Assembly: GCF_001440345.1 (NCBI RefSeq)
Contig: NZ_LJYX01000021.1
Coordinates: 186,001 to 250,000 of the forward strand
Source of the DNA: Colwellia sp. TT2012
Lineage (GTDB): Bacteria > Pseudomonadota > Gammaproteobacteria > Enterobacterales > Alteromonadaceae
Direction: 5' to 3'
Length of the DNA: 64,000 nucleotides
Part shown: positions 38,060 to 47,169 of the stretch, piece by piece
Layout: every line of letters starts with the position of its first letter
Numbering within the stretch: position 1 is the first letter of the stretch
The notes under the pieces: generated by a model
The model's database searches: none
What the model saw: the letters and a program-made list of their open reading frames with translations, nothing else
What the model was told of the DNA's origin: nothing
Position numbers and translations under genes: made by a program

Positions 38060-38148
38060 AGCGCAATTTGACATTAATTATAGATAAACGAGGTTAACGA
38101 CTATAATGGTATTAGCCTAGTTATTTACAATTTCATCTTGGAATAATA

Positions 38149-38973
38149 ATGAATTGGAATCAACGATTTTTAAGCACACCTATTATTGCTAATATCACTA
38201 AAAAAATCGTCTCCGCTAGGGCAAGTAGAGAAGCGCATAGTATTTCAAAACATTTCACCCAATTTTTACAACCTCATGTTGCCGTAGACCAAGCATTAAA
38301 AGAAGAAGCCTTTAAAATACGTCATAATGTTTACTGCGAAGAACTCGCTTTTGAAGAGGTGAGAGAAAATGGCCAAGAAACTGATGAATTTGACGAACAA
38401 TCTCTTTTCTCTTTAATTAAACATAAACCTTCGGACACATTTACCAGTTGTGTGCGCTTAGTCACCTCAAATGGTCCCGAGCAATTACTGCCCATAGAAA
38501 AGTATTGCCTAGACTCTATCACTAACGAAGCGCTTAGCCCTAAGCGATTTAACCGTGCTGAAATAGCTGAAATTTCACGATTAGCCGTTAAAGCTGATTT
38601 TCGCCGCCGTAAAGCCGATCACTACAAGGGCTCGGGCACCGGGGTAATCAGTGAAATTAGCTATTCGGAAACAGAATTACGTTGCTTTCCCTTTATTGCC
38701 ATCGGTTTATATATGGCCGCAGCAACCATGGGCATGAATACGGGAATTCGTCATGTCTATGTGATGATGGAACCGAGACTCGCGCGCAGCATGAAGTTTA
38801 TTGGCATATCCTTTCAGCAACTTGGCCCTACTGTTGACTACCATGGCTTACGCGCACCCTATTACATCAATCCTGAAATCTTTATGAAAGACCTTTCACC
38901 TGGCTTTAAAAGTCTTTATAAAACGATTGAAAAAGACATCTGCTCACAACTGAAGCAAATGAATCTAACTTAA
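38149..38973 (+). CDS. Acyltransferase of the PEP-CTERM/exosortase-associated family
   Basis: The 274-residue protein is a GNAT-fold N-acyltransferase related to autoinducer and N-acyl amino acid synthases. The segments AFKIRHNVYCEELAFE, SCVRLV and AEISRLAVKADFRRR correspond to the acyl-donor binding core. I recognise it as TIGR03694-like. It would join an acyl chain to an amine or amino acid. The decarboxylase upstream and the oxidase downstream suggest a shared product. A leader of 89 bases precedes the ATG. Confidence 0.85.
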   Translation: MNWNQRFLSTPIIANITKKIVSARASREAHSISKHFTQFLQPHVAVDQALKEEAFKIRHNVYCEELAFEEVRENGQETDEFDEQSLFSLIKHKPSDTFTSCVRLVTSNGPEQLLPIEKYCLDSITNEALSPKRFNRAEIAEISRLAVKADFRRRKADHYKGSGTGVISEISYSETELRCFPFIAIGLYMAAATMGMNTGIRHVYVMMEPRLARSMKFIGISFQQLGPTVDYHGLRAPYYINPEIFMKDLSPGFKSLYKTIEKDICSQLKQMNLT

Positions 38974-39021
38974 ATTCAAGCTAATATACATTAATACCAC
39001 TCAACAGCGGCTTACCGCTAA

Positions 39022-40704
39022 GTGCCGGCCATGTCACCACAACTTGCTTCCCTCATTGAAAATGTCCTCGCAACAAAGTCACGTTTTTCATCTGCCCCTC
39101 AGCAACTTGCTCGATTTATGCGTGGTACAGAAGGACTCGATAACTTTGACAACAAACAACGACAGCTGATGGCCGTGATTACACTTACTGACGTTAGCGA
39201 AATTAAACTAATACTTGATTTAGCCAACCAATGTGCCAAGGATGAAAAACTCGCTTTTTCGTTGTACCCAATCAGTACCGGTAATAATTGGGGCTATGGT
39301 ACTAGCCAACCGACCGGGCTAGCTAACACTATTATTCTTTTAGATTTAGGTCGCTTAACAAAGATAACTCATTTTGATAGCGAGTTAGGCCTAGTTACCG
39401 TAGAGCCAGGAGTCACTCAACAACAATTAAGTGATTTTTTACATCAGCATAATCATGATTATATGGTGCCCGTCACGGGTGCAGGGCCGAGTTGCTCCCT
39501 ATTAGCGAATGCTTTAGAGCGGGGTTACGGTATAACGCCTTATACCGACCATTTCAGTGCAGTTACTAGTATTCAAGGCTATTGGGCTAACGGTAGACCC
39601 TATCAATCTGCCGTTTATGAGTTAGATGCCAGTGAGGAAAAACTGGTAGATAAAACCTTTAAGTGGGGACTCGGTCCTTATTTAGAGGGACTATTTACTC
39701 AGTCAAACCTTGGTATTGTCAGCCAAATGACCCTTCGCTTAGCGAAGATAAAACCAGATTTCACGTCCTTTTTTATTCAAATGGCCGATGATAGCCTACT
39801 TGAAGCCGCCGTACCTTTAATCAGAGAGGTGTTGCAAGATTATGAAGGTATTGTTGGTTCAATTAACCTTATGGATCAGCGGCGTTTATTGTCAATGTTT
39901 GCCAAGAACCCTAATGGTAATGATGCTCATCAAGTCATGCTCAGTAACGATATTAATAAACTAGCTAGCGAGCTAAGAGCCCCTAGTTGGACTATTGTCG
40001 GTAGTATTTACGGCAGTAGCAGAGTTGTTAAGGTGGTAAAAAAAGAAATAGACGACATTTTCAAACAACTACCATGTAAGCGTATTTACTCAAATAGCCT
40101 AAGCATTATCCTAGCAAATAAAACTATCAATATTTTGCCCCCATGGTTAATCAATAAAGTACCCATGTTAACTACGATCGCTGAGCAGCTAGATTCTTTT
40201 AATAAAGGTAAAGAAATAATGCTAGGAAAACCCAATAAAGTTGCCTTGAAATTGGCGTATTGGCGTCATAAAGACGCTGATGGCTTTGATAAAGATAAGC
40301 TATCACCAGGGCAAGATGGTTGTGGTTTACTTTGGTATGCGCCATTAATACCCATGAAAGCAAATAAAATGCGGGAGTTTGTTGAGTTTATTAGAGCAAC
40401 ATGTCCAAAATTTAATATTGAACCTTTTATTACTTTTACCAATTTAAAACACGACTGCGTTGACAGTACCATCCCAATAGTCTTTGATTTAAGCAACCCT
40501 AAAGCCGTTAACGATGCCCATAATTGCTTAAAAATGTTGGTAGAACAAGGCCTAAAAAAAGGCTTTGTACCTTACCGGCTTAATATTGATCAGCAACAAT
40601 GGCTACTCAATAAGGACAGTGATTTTTGGCAAACGGTTAATCAGCTAAAAAGCAGCTTAGATCCAAATAATATTTTGAGCCAAGGACGATACAACCCAAA
40701 CTAA
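39022..40704 (+). CDS. FAD-linked oxidase of the vanillyl-alcohol oxidase family
   Basis: The 560-residue flavoprotein has an N-terminal FAD-binding (PCMH) domain with PISTGNNWGYGTS and VEPGVTQQQLSDFL, and a C-terminal substrate domain with GLLWYAPLIPM, typical of 4-cresol dehydrogenase/vanillyl-alcohol oxidase enzymes, and ends in GRYNP. No signal peptide is visible. Members oxidise phenols, alcohols or amines. The substrate here is unknown. The start is GTG at 39022, with ATG at 39031 as an alternative. It is last in the operon, followed by a terminator. Confidence 0.85.
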   Translation: MPAMSPQLASLIENVLATKSRFSSAPQQLARFMRGTEGLDNFDNKQRQLMAVITLTDVSEIKLILDLANQCAKDEKLAFSLYPISTGNNWGYGTSQPTGLANTIILLDLGRLTKITHFDSELGLVTVEPGVTQQQLSDFLHQHNHDYMVPVTGAGPSCSLLANALERGYGITPYTDHFSAVTSIQGYWANGRPYQSAVYELDASEEKLVDKTFKWGLGPYLEGLFTQSNLGIVSQMTLRLAKIKPDFTSFFIQMADDSLLEAAVPLIREVLQDYEGIVGSINLMDQRRLLSMFAKNPNGNDAHQVMLSNDINKLASELRAPSWTIVGSIYGSSRVVKVVKKEIDDIFKQLPCKRIYSNSLSIILANKTINILPPWLINKVPMLTTIAEQLDSFNKGKEIMLGKPNKVALKLAYWRHKDADGFDKDKLSPGQDGCGLLWYAPLIPMKANKMREFVEFIRATCPKFNIEPFITFTNLKHDCVDSTIPIVFDLSNPKAVNDAHNCLKMLVEQGLKKGFVPYRLNIDQQQWLLNKDSDFWQTVNQLKSSLDPNNILSQGRYNPN

Positions 40705-40706
40705 TA

Positions 40707-40734
40707 CCCGATAAACGGCTATTTATCGGGCTTT
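40707..40734 (+). terminator. Rho-independent terminator of the acyl/amine operon
   Basis: CCCGATAAA (40707-40715) pairs with TTTATCGGG (40722-40730) around a 6-nt loop and is followed by CTTTAT. It begins two bases after the oxidase stop. Confidence 0.75.
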
Positions 40735-40834
40735 ATGTATATACCCGTTATAGGGCAAACGGGTTTAAATTAGGCAAAAATAAATCTTCATAAAAGAGGA
40801 AGAAATGACTAGTTATTCACTTCTGTAGAATATT

Positions 40835-40925
40835 TCTTCCAGAAGACGCCGTACATATGTCCCTATAGGCTTGGCTTTGCCATCCTTGGCAAAGACACTT
40901 CTTCCAGAGATACCCTACATCCGTT
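40835..40925. repeat. Intergenic repeat element with central hairpin
   Basis: TTCTTCCAGA occurs twice (about 40835 and 40899), each followed by a related GA...CC(G/C)TACAT string. Between them lies a perfect 8-bp hairpin CTTTGCCA-TCCT-TGGCAAAG (40875-40894). The layout is like a repetitive extragenic element. The rest of the 304-base gap (40705-41008) holds no gene. Confidence 0.55.
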
Positions 40926-41008
40926 AATTTGCTGTTATTTGTTTATTAAACTTTCAAATAGTGAATGATTTAAACCCGTTACCATTAAATGGTTAAAGTA
41001 ACTAAAAA

Positions 41009-41860
41009 CTAGTAAAGCATAGCGGAGCTAGGGTTTAATATCATTAATAAACTTAAGCGCTCTAAAGCACAATAATCAACGGCATTTTCTAATATCTGTT
41101 TATCGATGCAAAGTAGCTCTAATTGCTCTTTTGTTAACAAGTCACTGTAATCTATGCTTTGCCCTTTAAACAGCTGGTTTTTACTCATCACACGTTTAGC
41201 AACATATAACAGCTGTGTTTCGGTACTGTATTGACTTAAGTCGTCAACATCTTGGTCACGAATAGGGGCAAAAATGCTATACGGTAATTGCCACTTTTTT
41301 AGTAGCGCGGCTGAGCACTCCCCGTAAGTAAAGCCAAGCACCTCATATTGCTTAATCCAAGGTAATAAATTGATATCCTGACTTTCGCAAGCTCTCTGCT
41401 TATCGGCGGTCATTTGGTTAACCACCAATTCACCTAAATTATGTAGCAAGCCTAAAATAAATAAGCGCTCGGCATGGGCAATACCCAAGCTAGTACCTAA
41501 AAACTTCATCAGCAATGCACAATCGATACTTTTTATCCAAAAGTCCTCAAGGTAATCTTGATTGGCATCAATATTCTTAAAAGCTTCTGTGGTGAAAAAA
41601 GCAATGACTAGGTTATAAACTTCGGTGATCCCTAACACTAACACGGCTTTAGAAATGGTATCTATTTTACCTGGATAACTAAAAAATGGACTATTCGCTA
41701 ATTTTAAGACCGTACCAGCCAGCGCGGGATCAAGCAGAATAACTTCTGAAATATCATCTATGGTTGAAGCTTCATCATCAATTAACTCCCTGATCCTAAT
41801 AAAAGAATCAGACAAAACAAAAATTTCACTCGCTTGTTGTACATAATCATCTGCGGTCAT
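41009..41860 (-). CDS. HDOD domain protein
   Basis: This 283-residue protein is one HDOD domain, a degenerate HD phosphohydrolase fold used in signalling. Typical segments are LDPALAGTVLKLANSPFF, ISKAVLVLG and LGLLHNLGELVV. The HD catalytic dyad is not evident, as in other HDOD proteins. It is a paralogue of the protein at 49820. A perfect 8-bp dyad TTAGCCAA...TTGGCTAA (41909-41939) lies just upstream of the start and could be its operator or the terminator of the DUF2797 gene. Confidence 0.9.
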   Translation of the reverse strand: MTADDYVQQASEIFVLSDSFIRIRELIDDEASTIDDISEVILLDPALAGTVLKLANSPFFSYPGKIDTISKAVLVLGITEVYNLVIAFFTTEAFKNIDANQDYLEDFWIKSIDCALLMKFLGTSLGIAHAERLFILGLLHNLGELVVNQMTADKQRACESQDINLLPWIKQYEVLGFTYGECSAALLKKWQLPYSIFAPIRDQDVDDLSQYSTETQLLYVAKRVMSKNQLFKGQSIDYSDLLTKEQLELLCIDKQILENAVDYCALERLSLLMILNPSSAMLY

Positions 41861-41988
41861 TTTTTTCCCTTAAATACTACAGTCTAAAATTCCGACATCT
41901 TAAGTTGCTTAGCCAATAATACCTTCGCTCTTTGGCTAATTATAGCTAGATGTAACTATATGTTACATCTATTCTCAAATTCAAGTCA

Positions 41989-42840
41989 CTAATAGTCAAT
42001 ACTTATTTGATATGAGCTAAATTTCCGCATGTTAATTACGCCCTTATCAAAAATCAAATATTGACCTTTAATGCCCATGAGAACTCCGCTAACAGTGGCA
42101 GTTTTATCAAAATTAAAAGAACTTATTTTTGTTAAATACTCACGCACGGGGAAATGAATATCTTGCACACTCTCATTTAACTCGATAACCGCATCACTAC
42201 CAAATTGAAGCCTAAGTTCCGATAAGCGAAAACTAATCTCTGGAATTAATTCTTCTGCTTTTGCTTTAAGATCTAGAGGCTCTGGCTGCCCTTTTAACAT
42301 GGCGCGCCAATTAGTTTTATCACTAATAAATTCAGCTAGTGCGGTCTCGACCAGACCTGACTGCAAGCGGGTACTCACTTTAAATATAGGTAAGGCTTGG
42401 CAAGCACCTTGGTCTATCCAGCGAGTGGGCAGCTGAGTGTGTCGGGTTATACCTACTTTTAAGCCCGAGCTATTCGCTAAATAAACATAATGATCGACCA
42501 TACAGTGACTTTCACCCCACTCAGGCTCGCGACATGTGCCTAAGTGAAAGTGGCAAGTTTCTGGTTTCATAATACACAAATCACACTGGGCAAGTTTACT
42601 CATACATGGGTAACAATAACCCTGCGAATAACTCTTTTTGGTGCGTTTACCACAATGTTTACACGCTATATTACCGGTAAAATGTAAGCTGATGGTTTTA
42701 CCTATTAATGGATTTAAGGCAATACTTTGTTTAGTTCCATCTCTGCTAAGACTAGCTAAAGGCAGCTGATACTGTACTAAATTATTACTATCAAGTTGCG
42801 CGGTAAGTTTTTCTATCGCGCCGACTTCACTCATTGGCAT
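41989..42840 (-). CDS. DUF2797 protein with cysteine-rich N-terminus
   Basis: The 283-residue protein has several CxxC pairs (CKHC, CYPC, CDLC) between about 60 and 95 that could bind zinc. A central segment HYVYLANSSGLKVGITRH resembles the core of the GIY-YIG nuclease fold. Function of DUF2797 proteins is not established. The ATG at 42840 has GAGAG upstream. It is on the same strand as arfB, with a 133-base gap. Confidence 0.8.
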   Translation of the reverse strand: MPMSEVGAIEKLTAQLDSNNLVQYQLPLASLSRDGTKQSIALNPLIGKTISLHFTGNIACKHCGKRTKKSYSQGYCYPCMSKLAQCDLCIMKPETCHFHLGTCREPEWGESHCMVDHYVYLANSSGLKVGITRHTQLPTRWIDQGACQALPIFKVSTRLQSGLVETALAEFISDKTNWRAMLKGQPEPLDLKAKAEELIPEISFRLSELRLQFGSDAVIELNESVQDIHFPVREYLTKISSFNFDKTATVSGVLMGIKGQYLIFDKGVINMRKFSSYQISIDY

Positions 42841-42973
42841 AATTGCTCTCTATTTTTTATCTGCTATTAGGTTTTTTTATTTTTTTTCATCAAGGACGTT
42901 TGATTTTTTTGCTGTGCGACCGCAAAGACTTACCTGCTTTTAGTCAGGGAAATTTAACCGGGTTTATCTGACA

Positions 42974-43387
42974 CTAAAATTGCACTTTTTTTCGTGTTTG
43001 TTTAACGACTTTTCGATTTGCTTTACCAGCTAAGCGCCTCTTCACCGAACCTTTGGTTGGTTTGGTCGCTCGTCGACGTTTTTGAATGACCATCATTGCA
43101 AGAATAAAGTCTTTTAAACGCGCTAGGGCATCCTCTTTATTCATTTCTTGGGTACGAAATTTTTGTGCTTTAATGATAACAACACCCTCTTTGGTTACAC
43201 GACTATCTTTAGAAGTAAGTAAACGCTCCTTATATATTGTTGGTAACGAAGAACGCTTAATGTCAAAACGTAGGTGAATTGCTGTGGCGACTTTATTCAC
43301 ACGCTGACCGCCATTACCCGTCGCACGTATTGCACTCAGCTCTATTTCCCAATCCGCTAGGCTGACATTATTTGATATTTCAAGCAC
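42974..43387 (-). CDS. arfB: Alternative ribosome-rescue factor ArfB
   Basis: ArfB (YaeJ) hydrolyses peptidyl-tRNA on stalled ribosomes. The 137-residue protein has the release-factor motif GGQ (G26-Q28, in GNGGQRVNK), and a basic C-terminal tail (KRRLAGKANRKVVKQTRKK) that enters the empty mRNA channel. Length and composition match E. coli YaeJ (140). No second domain of a full release factor is present. Confidence 0.94.
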   Translation of the reverse strand: MLEISNNVSLADWEIELSAIRATGNGGQRVNKVATAIHLRFDIKRSSLPTIYKERLLTSKDSRVTKEGVVIIKAQKFRTQEMNKEDALARLKDFILAMMVIQKRRRATKPTKGSVKRRLAGKANRKVVKQTRKKVQF

Positions 43388-43433
43388 TTTTATTTACCAT
43401 GATTACTTTCTTTGCAGCTAATTATTGCTTTAT

Positions 43434-43712
43434 ATGACAGAAGATAAAAAAACGACAACTTGGTGGGTTTATTTCCTCCGCTGTAACGATAATAGCTTAT
43501 ATGCTGGTGTTACCACTGATATTCTCCGCCGAATTTCTGAACATAATAACAGTAAACTGGGCGCAAAATATACCCAAGCAAGACGACCCGTGAGCTTGGC
43601 TTACCTTGAAACAGCTGACAATAAAAGCTCTGCTTGCAAAAGAGAGTATCAAATTCGCCACCTTACTAAAGCCAAGAAAGAACAGCTTGTCAGTATTTAC
43701 AACCAAAAGTAA
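43434..43712 (+). CDS. GIY-YIG nuclease superfamily protein (YhbQ/UPF0213)
   Basis: The 92-residue protein is one GIY-YIG domain: WVYFLRCNDNSLYAGVTTD (the two motif halves VYF and YAG), then the conserved Arg in ILRRISEHN and the Glu region at YLETA. Members of this small-protein family have an uncertain cellular role. I placed the start at ATG 43434. It is divergent from arfB and followed by the DUF3581 gene. Confidence 0.9.
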   Translation: MTEDKKTTTWWVYFLRCNDNSLYAGVTTDILRRISEHNNSKLGAKYTQARRPVSLAYLETADNKSSACKREYQIRHLTKAKKEQLVSIYNQK

Positions 43713-43815
43713 CAGGTCTGCTCAGTTAGAGAAATACACCTTTTTTCGATTTAAGGTAAAACTACTGTTAGACTGCGGGGATCGAATACGTTTTACTCAA
43801 AATGAAGTTGTACTG

Positions 43816-44538
43816 ATGTCTATTAAAGAAATGTTTATTGAAAATTATTGCCCAATTAGCGCTGATAAAATCAGCTTTACCCGCCAACAAGCCAGTGACT
43901 TTGCCAAGCAGGTAGCCGATGACTTTAACCCTTTACACAATATAGATGCTAGACGTTTCTGTGTGCCTGGTGATTTACTGTTTTCAATCATTATTGCCAA
44001 ATCTGGACTTCATCAAAAAATGACTTTCAACTTTTCCGGCATGGTTAACGACAAAGTTCACCTAACATTTCCACAGGAAATTGATAATAGCTTCGATATC
44101 AAAGATGATAATGGTAAAACCTACTTAACGATTAGTGCTAGCGGTAATAAAACAATGAACCCTATATTAATCAATGCACTAACAAAAGCATATGTGGATT
44201 TTTCTGGCCGCACTTTCCCTGATATTTTAGTTAAGTTAATGGCTGAAAATAAAGTCATGATCAACCCTGCTCGTCCTATGGTCATGTATCAATCAATGTC
44301 TATTGACTTACATACCTTAGAGGCTGAATCAGTCACTTTACAACTGGCTAAAACCAGTTTATCTATAGATGGTAAACGCGGTAATGCTTGGCTTGAATTT
44401 GATTTATTATCAAACGGTGCTGTTATTGGTCACGGTAAGAAACACATGTTATTAAGTGGCTTGCGTGCTTATGAACAAGAAGTTATTGATGCTATGGTTA
44501 ATCAATACCATGCAAGTAAAACAAACTACCAAGCTTAA
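43816..44538 (+). CDS. DUF3581 protein
   Basis: The 240-residue protein begins MSIKEMFIENYCPISADKIS, the typical DUF3581 N-terminus, and has ADDFNPLHNIDARRFCVPGD, a MaoC/hot-dog-like motif. Function is unknown. I placed the start at ATG 43816 because upstream in-frame residues are unrelated. It is convergent with the hypothetical gene at 44552. Confidence 0.88.
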   Translation: MSIKEMFIENYCPISADKISFTRQQASDFAKQVADDFNPLHNIDARRFCVPGDLLFSIIIAKSGLHQKMTFNFSGMVNDKVHLTFPQEIDNSFDIKDDNGKTYLTISASGNKTMNPILINALTKAYVDFSGRTFPDILVKLMAENKVMINPARPMVMYQSMSIDLHTLEAESVTLQLAKTSLSIDGKRGNAWLEFDLLSNGAVIGHGKKHMLLSGLRAYEQEVIDAMVNQYHASKTNYQA

Positions 44539-44551
44539 ACCGGTCACTAAA

Positions 44552-45100
44552 TCACCTGTTGTACTTTTGCTCAAATACACCTTGCTGTTGTTGTTTATCT
44601 TCACTGCAATAAGCAAAAATGTTGAGGTTTTTGGGACGCTGGCATTTAATGGGTTGCTGATAAAACGCCAACCAAGCCCATTTCTTATCTCCTTGATATT
44701 TGGCTTTGATTACAATCGCACTGCCTTGATTAAACCTTGCCACTTTATTGACTAAATAGGCATTTTTTATATTCATTTTGGTGTAATAAGTACTGTTCTT
44801 CGCCAGTTTCTTTTTCTTTGACTGCTTTTTTGACTTTTTATTTTTTTTGCCATATTTCATCTTAAATGATGCCAAAGAACTATGTTCACACTGCCACCAT
44901 TTATCTCTCGCTTTATCCTCTTTAACACGTAAAGTTTGACCTCTCTTTAAAGAGTAGCCTTTACGCTGCATGGTTTGAATATGATGGAGCTTTTCCAATA
45001 AAGGTTTGCATCTTTTTTTAGCTGATGTAGACGCGCTAAAGGTTAAAAGAAACACCGCGATAACGGTATAAATAACAGTAAGGTAAGTCATTGTTTTCAT
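44552..45100 (-). CDS. Exported lysine-rich hypothetical protein
   Basis: I do not recognise a named family. The 182-residue protein has a signal peptide (to about STSA), cysteines at about 31, 70, 153 and 164, a segment RGQTLRVKEDKARDKWWQCEH and a very basic stretch of Lys and Ser at about 83-100. The C-terminal third (WAWLAFYQQPIKCQR) looks folded. The basic tract suggests binding to a polyanion. It is divergent from the exported DNA ligase gene. Confidence 0.65.
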   Translation of the reverse strand: MKTMTYLTVIYTVIAVFLLTFSASTSAKKRCKPLLEKLHHIQTMQRKGYSLKRGQTLRVKEDKARDKWWQCEHSSLASFKMKYGKKNKKSKKQSKKKKLAKNSTYYTKMNIKNAYLVNKVARFNQGSAIVIKAKYQGDKKWAWLAFYQQPIKCQRPKNLNIFAYCSEDKQQQQGVFEQKYNR

Positions 45101-45244
45101 CCTTGCATCCTTGCTAACCTAGTTAACAACAGTAAATAAAACTCAGCCACTTGGTATTAATCGTATTAATCATTAAGGTATTCTTTTTTAAAATATAGAC
45201 TAGACTTTACTTTTTACCAAGGTCACGATACACGGAGGTTAGTG

Positions 45245-46171
45245 ATGCAGACATATAGTTTACTAATTTTATTGACGCTAATCTTAATAAGCTGCCCGTC
45301 CTTAAAAGCACAACAAAACCTGCAACAAGATAATCAACAAGACAATAAACCCACTAAACCCACTAAACCCACTAAACCTAACTTACAGCATGGCGTAAAC
45401 TACCAAAAAGTAGCAGATATAAGTCAGTATTTTGTTTCTGAAAAACTTGATGGTGTACGCGGTTACTGGGATGGTAAACAACTAATCACCCGCCAAGGTA
45501 ATTTAATTAATAGCCCGCATTGGTTCAGTCAATCTTGGCCAACCGTCCCTATTGATGGTGAATTATGGATAGCACGAGGTCAATTTCAGCCATTACTTTC
45601 CTGTGTTAGCAAACGACAAGCACAAGAAAACAAAACGATTAGCTGTTGGCGAAATGTCCGCTTTATGATGTTTGATCTGCCAGCATACCAAGGAGATTTT
45701 GCTACCAGAGTTAAAAAAATGCGGGCTTTATTAACACAAGTGCCATCGCCCTATTTAGCTATGATCAACCAAGTGCGCTTTAACAGCATAAATGCCCTTG
45801 AGGATAAATTGCATGACGTGGTCACCGCTCAAGGTGAAGGGCTTATGCTACACCTTGCCAGTGCCCACTATAGAATAGGCCGAAATCCAGCGTTAATGAA
45901 GCTGAAAAAACATCAAGATGCCGAGGCTATCGTCATTGGCCATACTCAGGGTAAAGGTAAGTATCAAGGACAGCTTGGTGCCCTTGAAGTTAAAGTAGTC
46001 AATGGCATTATTTTTAAGATAGGATCGGGCTTTAGTGATTACCAACGTGCCCATCCACCAAAAATTGGTACTACCATCACCTTTAAGTACAACGGTTTAA
46101 CACAAGCGGGTATCCCAAGGTTTGCCCGTTTTTGGCGGATAAAGGCAATTGATCCACAAAACCAACCCTAA
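45245..46171 (+). CDS. Exported ATP-dependent DNA ligase (LigE type)
   Basis: The 308-residue protein has a signal peptide (to about LKAQ), a low-complexity linker with KPT triplets, and a minimal nucleotidyltransferase plus OB fold. The ligase motif is EKLDGVRG (Lys67 takes the AMP), with GELW (motif III), GEGLMLH (motif IV) and motif V LKKHQDAEAIVIG. Such small ligases are common in Gram-negative bacteria and are usually exported; a role in DNA uptake or extracellular DNA is proposed. The ATG at 45245 is six bases from GGAGG. Confidence 0.88.
   Translation: MQTYSLLILLTLILISCPSLKAQQNLQQDNQQDNKPTKPTKPTKPNLQHGVNYQKVADISQYFVSEKLDGVRGYWDGKQLITRQGNLINSPHWFSQSWPTVPIDGELWIARGQFQPLLSCVSKRQAQENKTISCWRNVRFMMFDLPAYQGDFATRVKKMRALLTQVPSPYLAMINQVRFNSINALEDKLHDVVTAQGEGLMLHLASAHYRIGRNPALMKLKKHQDAEAIVIGHTQGKGKYQGQLGALEVKVVNGIIFKIGSGFSDYQRAHPPKIGTTITFKYNGLTQAGIPRFARFWRIKAIDPQNQP
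45347..45380 (+). repeat. 9-bp tandem repeat in the LigE linker
   Basis: The unit AAACCCACT occurs three times in a row (45347, 45356, 45365), then a partial copy. It encodes Lys-Pro-Thr repeats between signal peptide and ligase domain. In-frame length variation is possible. Confidence 0.85.
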
Positions 46172-46185
46172 ACCCAGTGACATTG

Positions 46186-47085
46186 TTAGCTTGGCTGATA
46201 TGTAAAAATCAGTACTTTAAGACCTTTACCCTCATGTGCTTCTTTAAAAACTTCGGGGTTGTCGAGGCGCTGCTCAAATTGACAATCTGGGCATTCACGC
46301 GCCACTTCCGCTTTTAAAAAGTTTTCATCTAAATCGGGAGAGTTTAAACATAACATCAAGCTAGCACCGGCATTCAACCATTGTGGAATACGGCGAATTA
46401 TTTTGGCGTAATCGCGCTCGATATTGACACTACCTTTTTGAAATGAGGGTGGATCACACACTAAAATATCATAGGGACCATGCTTTTTAATGCGACTATT
46501 GGATTTGAATATATCAACGCCTTCAAAAATTATTTTTTTACCTTGTTTTTTCGCCAAATGATTAAGCTGGTGGTTTTCCCTACCCCTACTTAATGACGCT
46601 TTACTTAAATCTATATTAACAGTTTTGCTGGCGCCACCAGCGATGGCACTGACCGAGAATGCACACGTATAAGCAAAGAGATTAAGTACATTTTTTCCCT
46701 GGGCATGCTGCCTTAACCAAGTTCGGCCGATACTCATATCCAAAAACAAGCCAGTATTTTGTGCCTTGCCAAATTCGATATGATAATTAAGCCCCTGCTC
46801 GCTGACAATCGTATTACTTACTGGCTCCCCTAATAACAACTCTGTCGGGGCGAACTTTTCATAGCGGTGCTGTACTTGCACCGAGCGACATTCTTTAATC
46901 AAGGTTTTTAATGCACTCGCTTGTTCCGCCAGCCACTTACTATCGACCGCTTGATATAAGGTGATAAGAACTACGGGAGATAACCAGTCAACATTAACAT
47001 GGCTTAAGTTAGCAAAGGCATGGCCTCGACCATGAAATAGTCTTTGCGCGTCGGTAAAGTCTGTGGCAGTAATATGTTCTATCAT
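46186..47085 (-). CDS. Class I SAM-dependent RNA methyltransferase (RlmI/RlmK-like)
   Basis: The 299-residue protein has the Rossmann methyltransferase motif LFAYTCAFSVSAIAGGA, the TGLFLDMSIGR and VCDPPSFQKGS segments of the RlmI/RlmKL family, but no N-terminal PUA domain. It is therefore shorter than RlmI (396 residues). The target is probably rRNA, but the base is not predictable. It follows the NSS transporter gene on the same strand. Confidence 0.85.
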   Translation of the reverse strand: MIEHITATDFTDAQRLFHGRGHAFANLSHVNVDWLSPVVLITLYQAVDSKWLAEQASALKTLIKECRSVQVQHRYEKFAPTELLLGEPVSNTIVSEQGLNYHIEFGKAQNTGLFLDMSIGRTWLRQHAQGKNVLNLFAYTCAFSVSAIAGGASKTVNIDLSKASLSRGRENHQLNHLAKKQGKKIIFEGVDIFKSNSRIKKHGPYDILVCDPPSFQKGSVNIERDYAKIIRRIPQWLNAGASLMLCLNSPDLDENFLKAEVARECPDCQFEQRLDNPEVFKEAHEGKGLKVLIFTYQPS

Positions 47086-47110
47086 GGTTAAGTTATCAGA
47101 GAGTTAATAA

Positions 47111-47148
47111 TAAAAAACGCCCAATAGTAACATTTACTAATGGGCGTT
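47111..47148 (-). terminator. Rho-independent terminator of the NSS transporter gene
   Basis: On the minus strand AACGCCCA pairs with TGGGCGTT, with further pairing in the loop, and runs into a T-tract (plus-strand A run 47112-47117). It lies 22 bases beyond the transporter stop. Confidence 0.85.
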
Positions 47149-47169
47149 GAAATCGGTTAGAGCGTTTAA

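Noticed and set aside
41909..41939. Dyad TTAGCCAA...TTGGCTAA as a clear terminator
   Set aside because: There is no T-run on either strand after the stem, so it is only mentioned as a possible operator in the HDOD entry.
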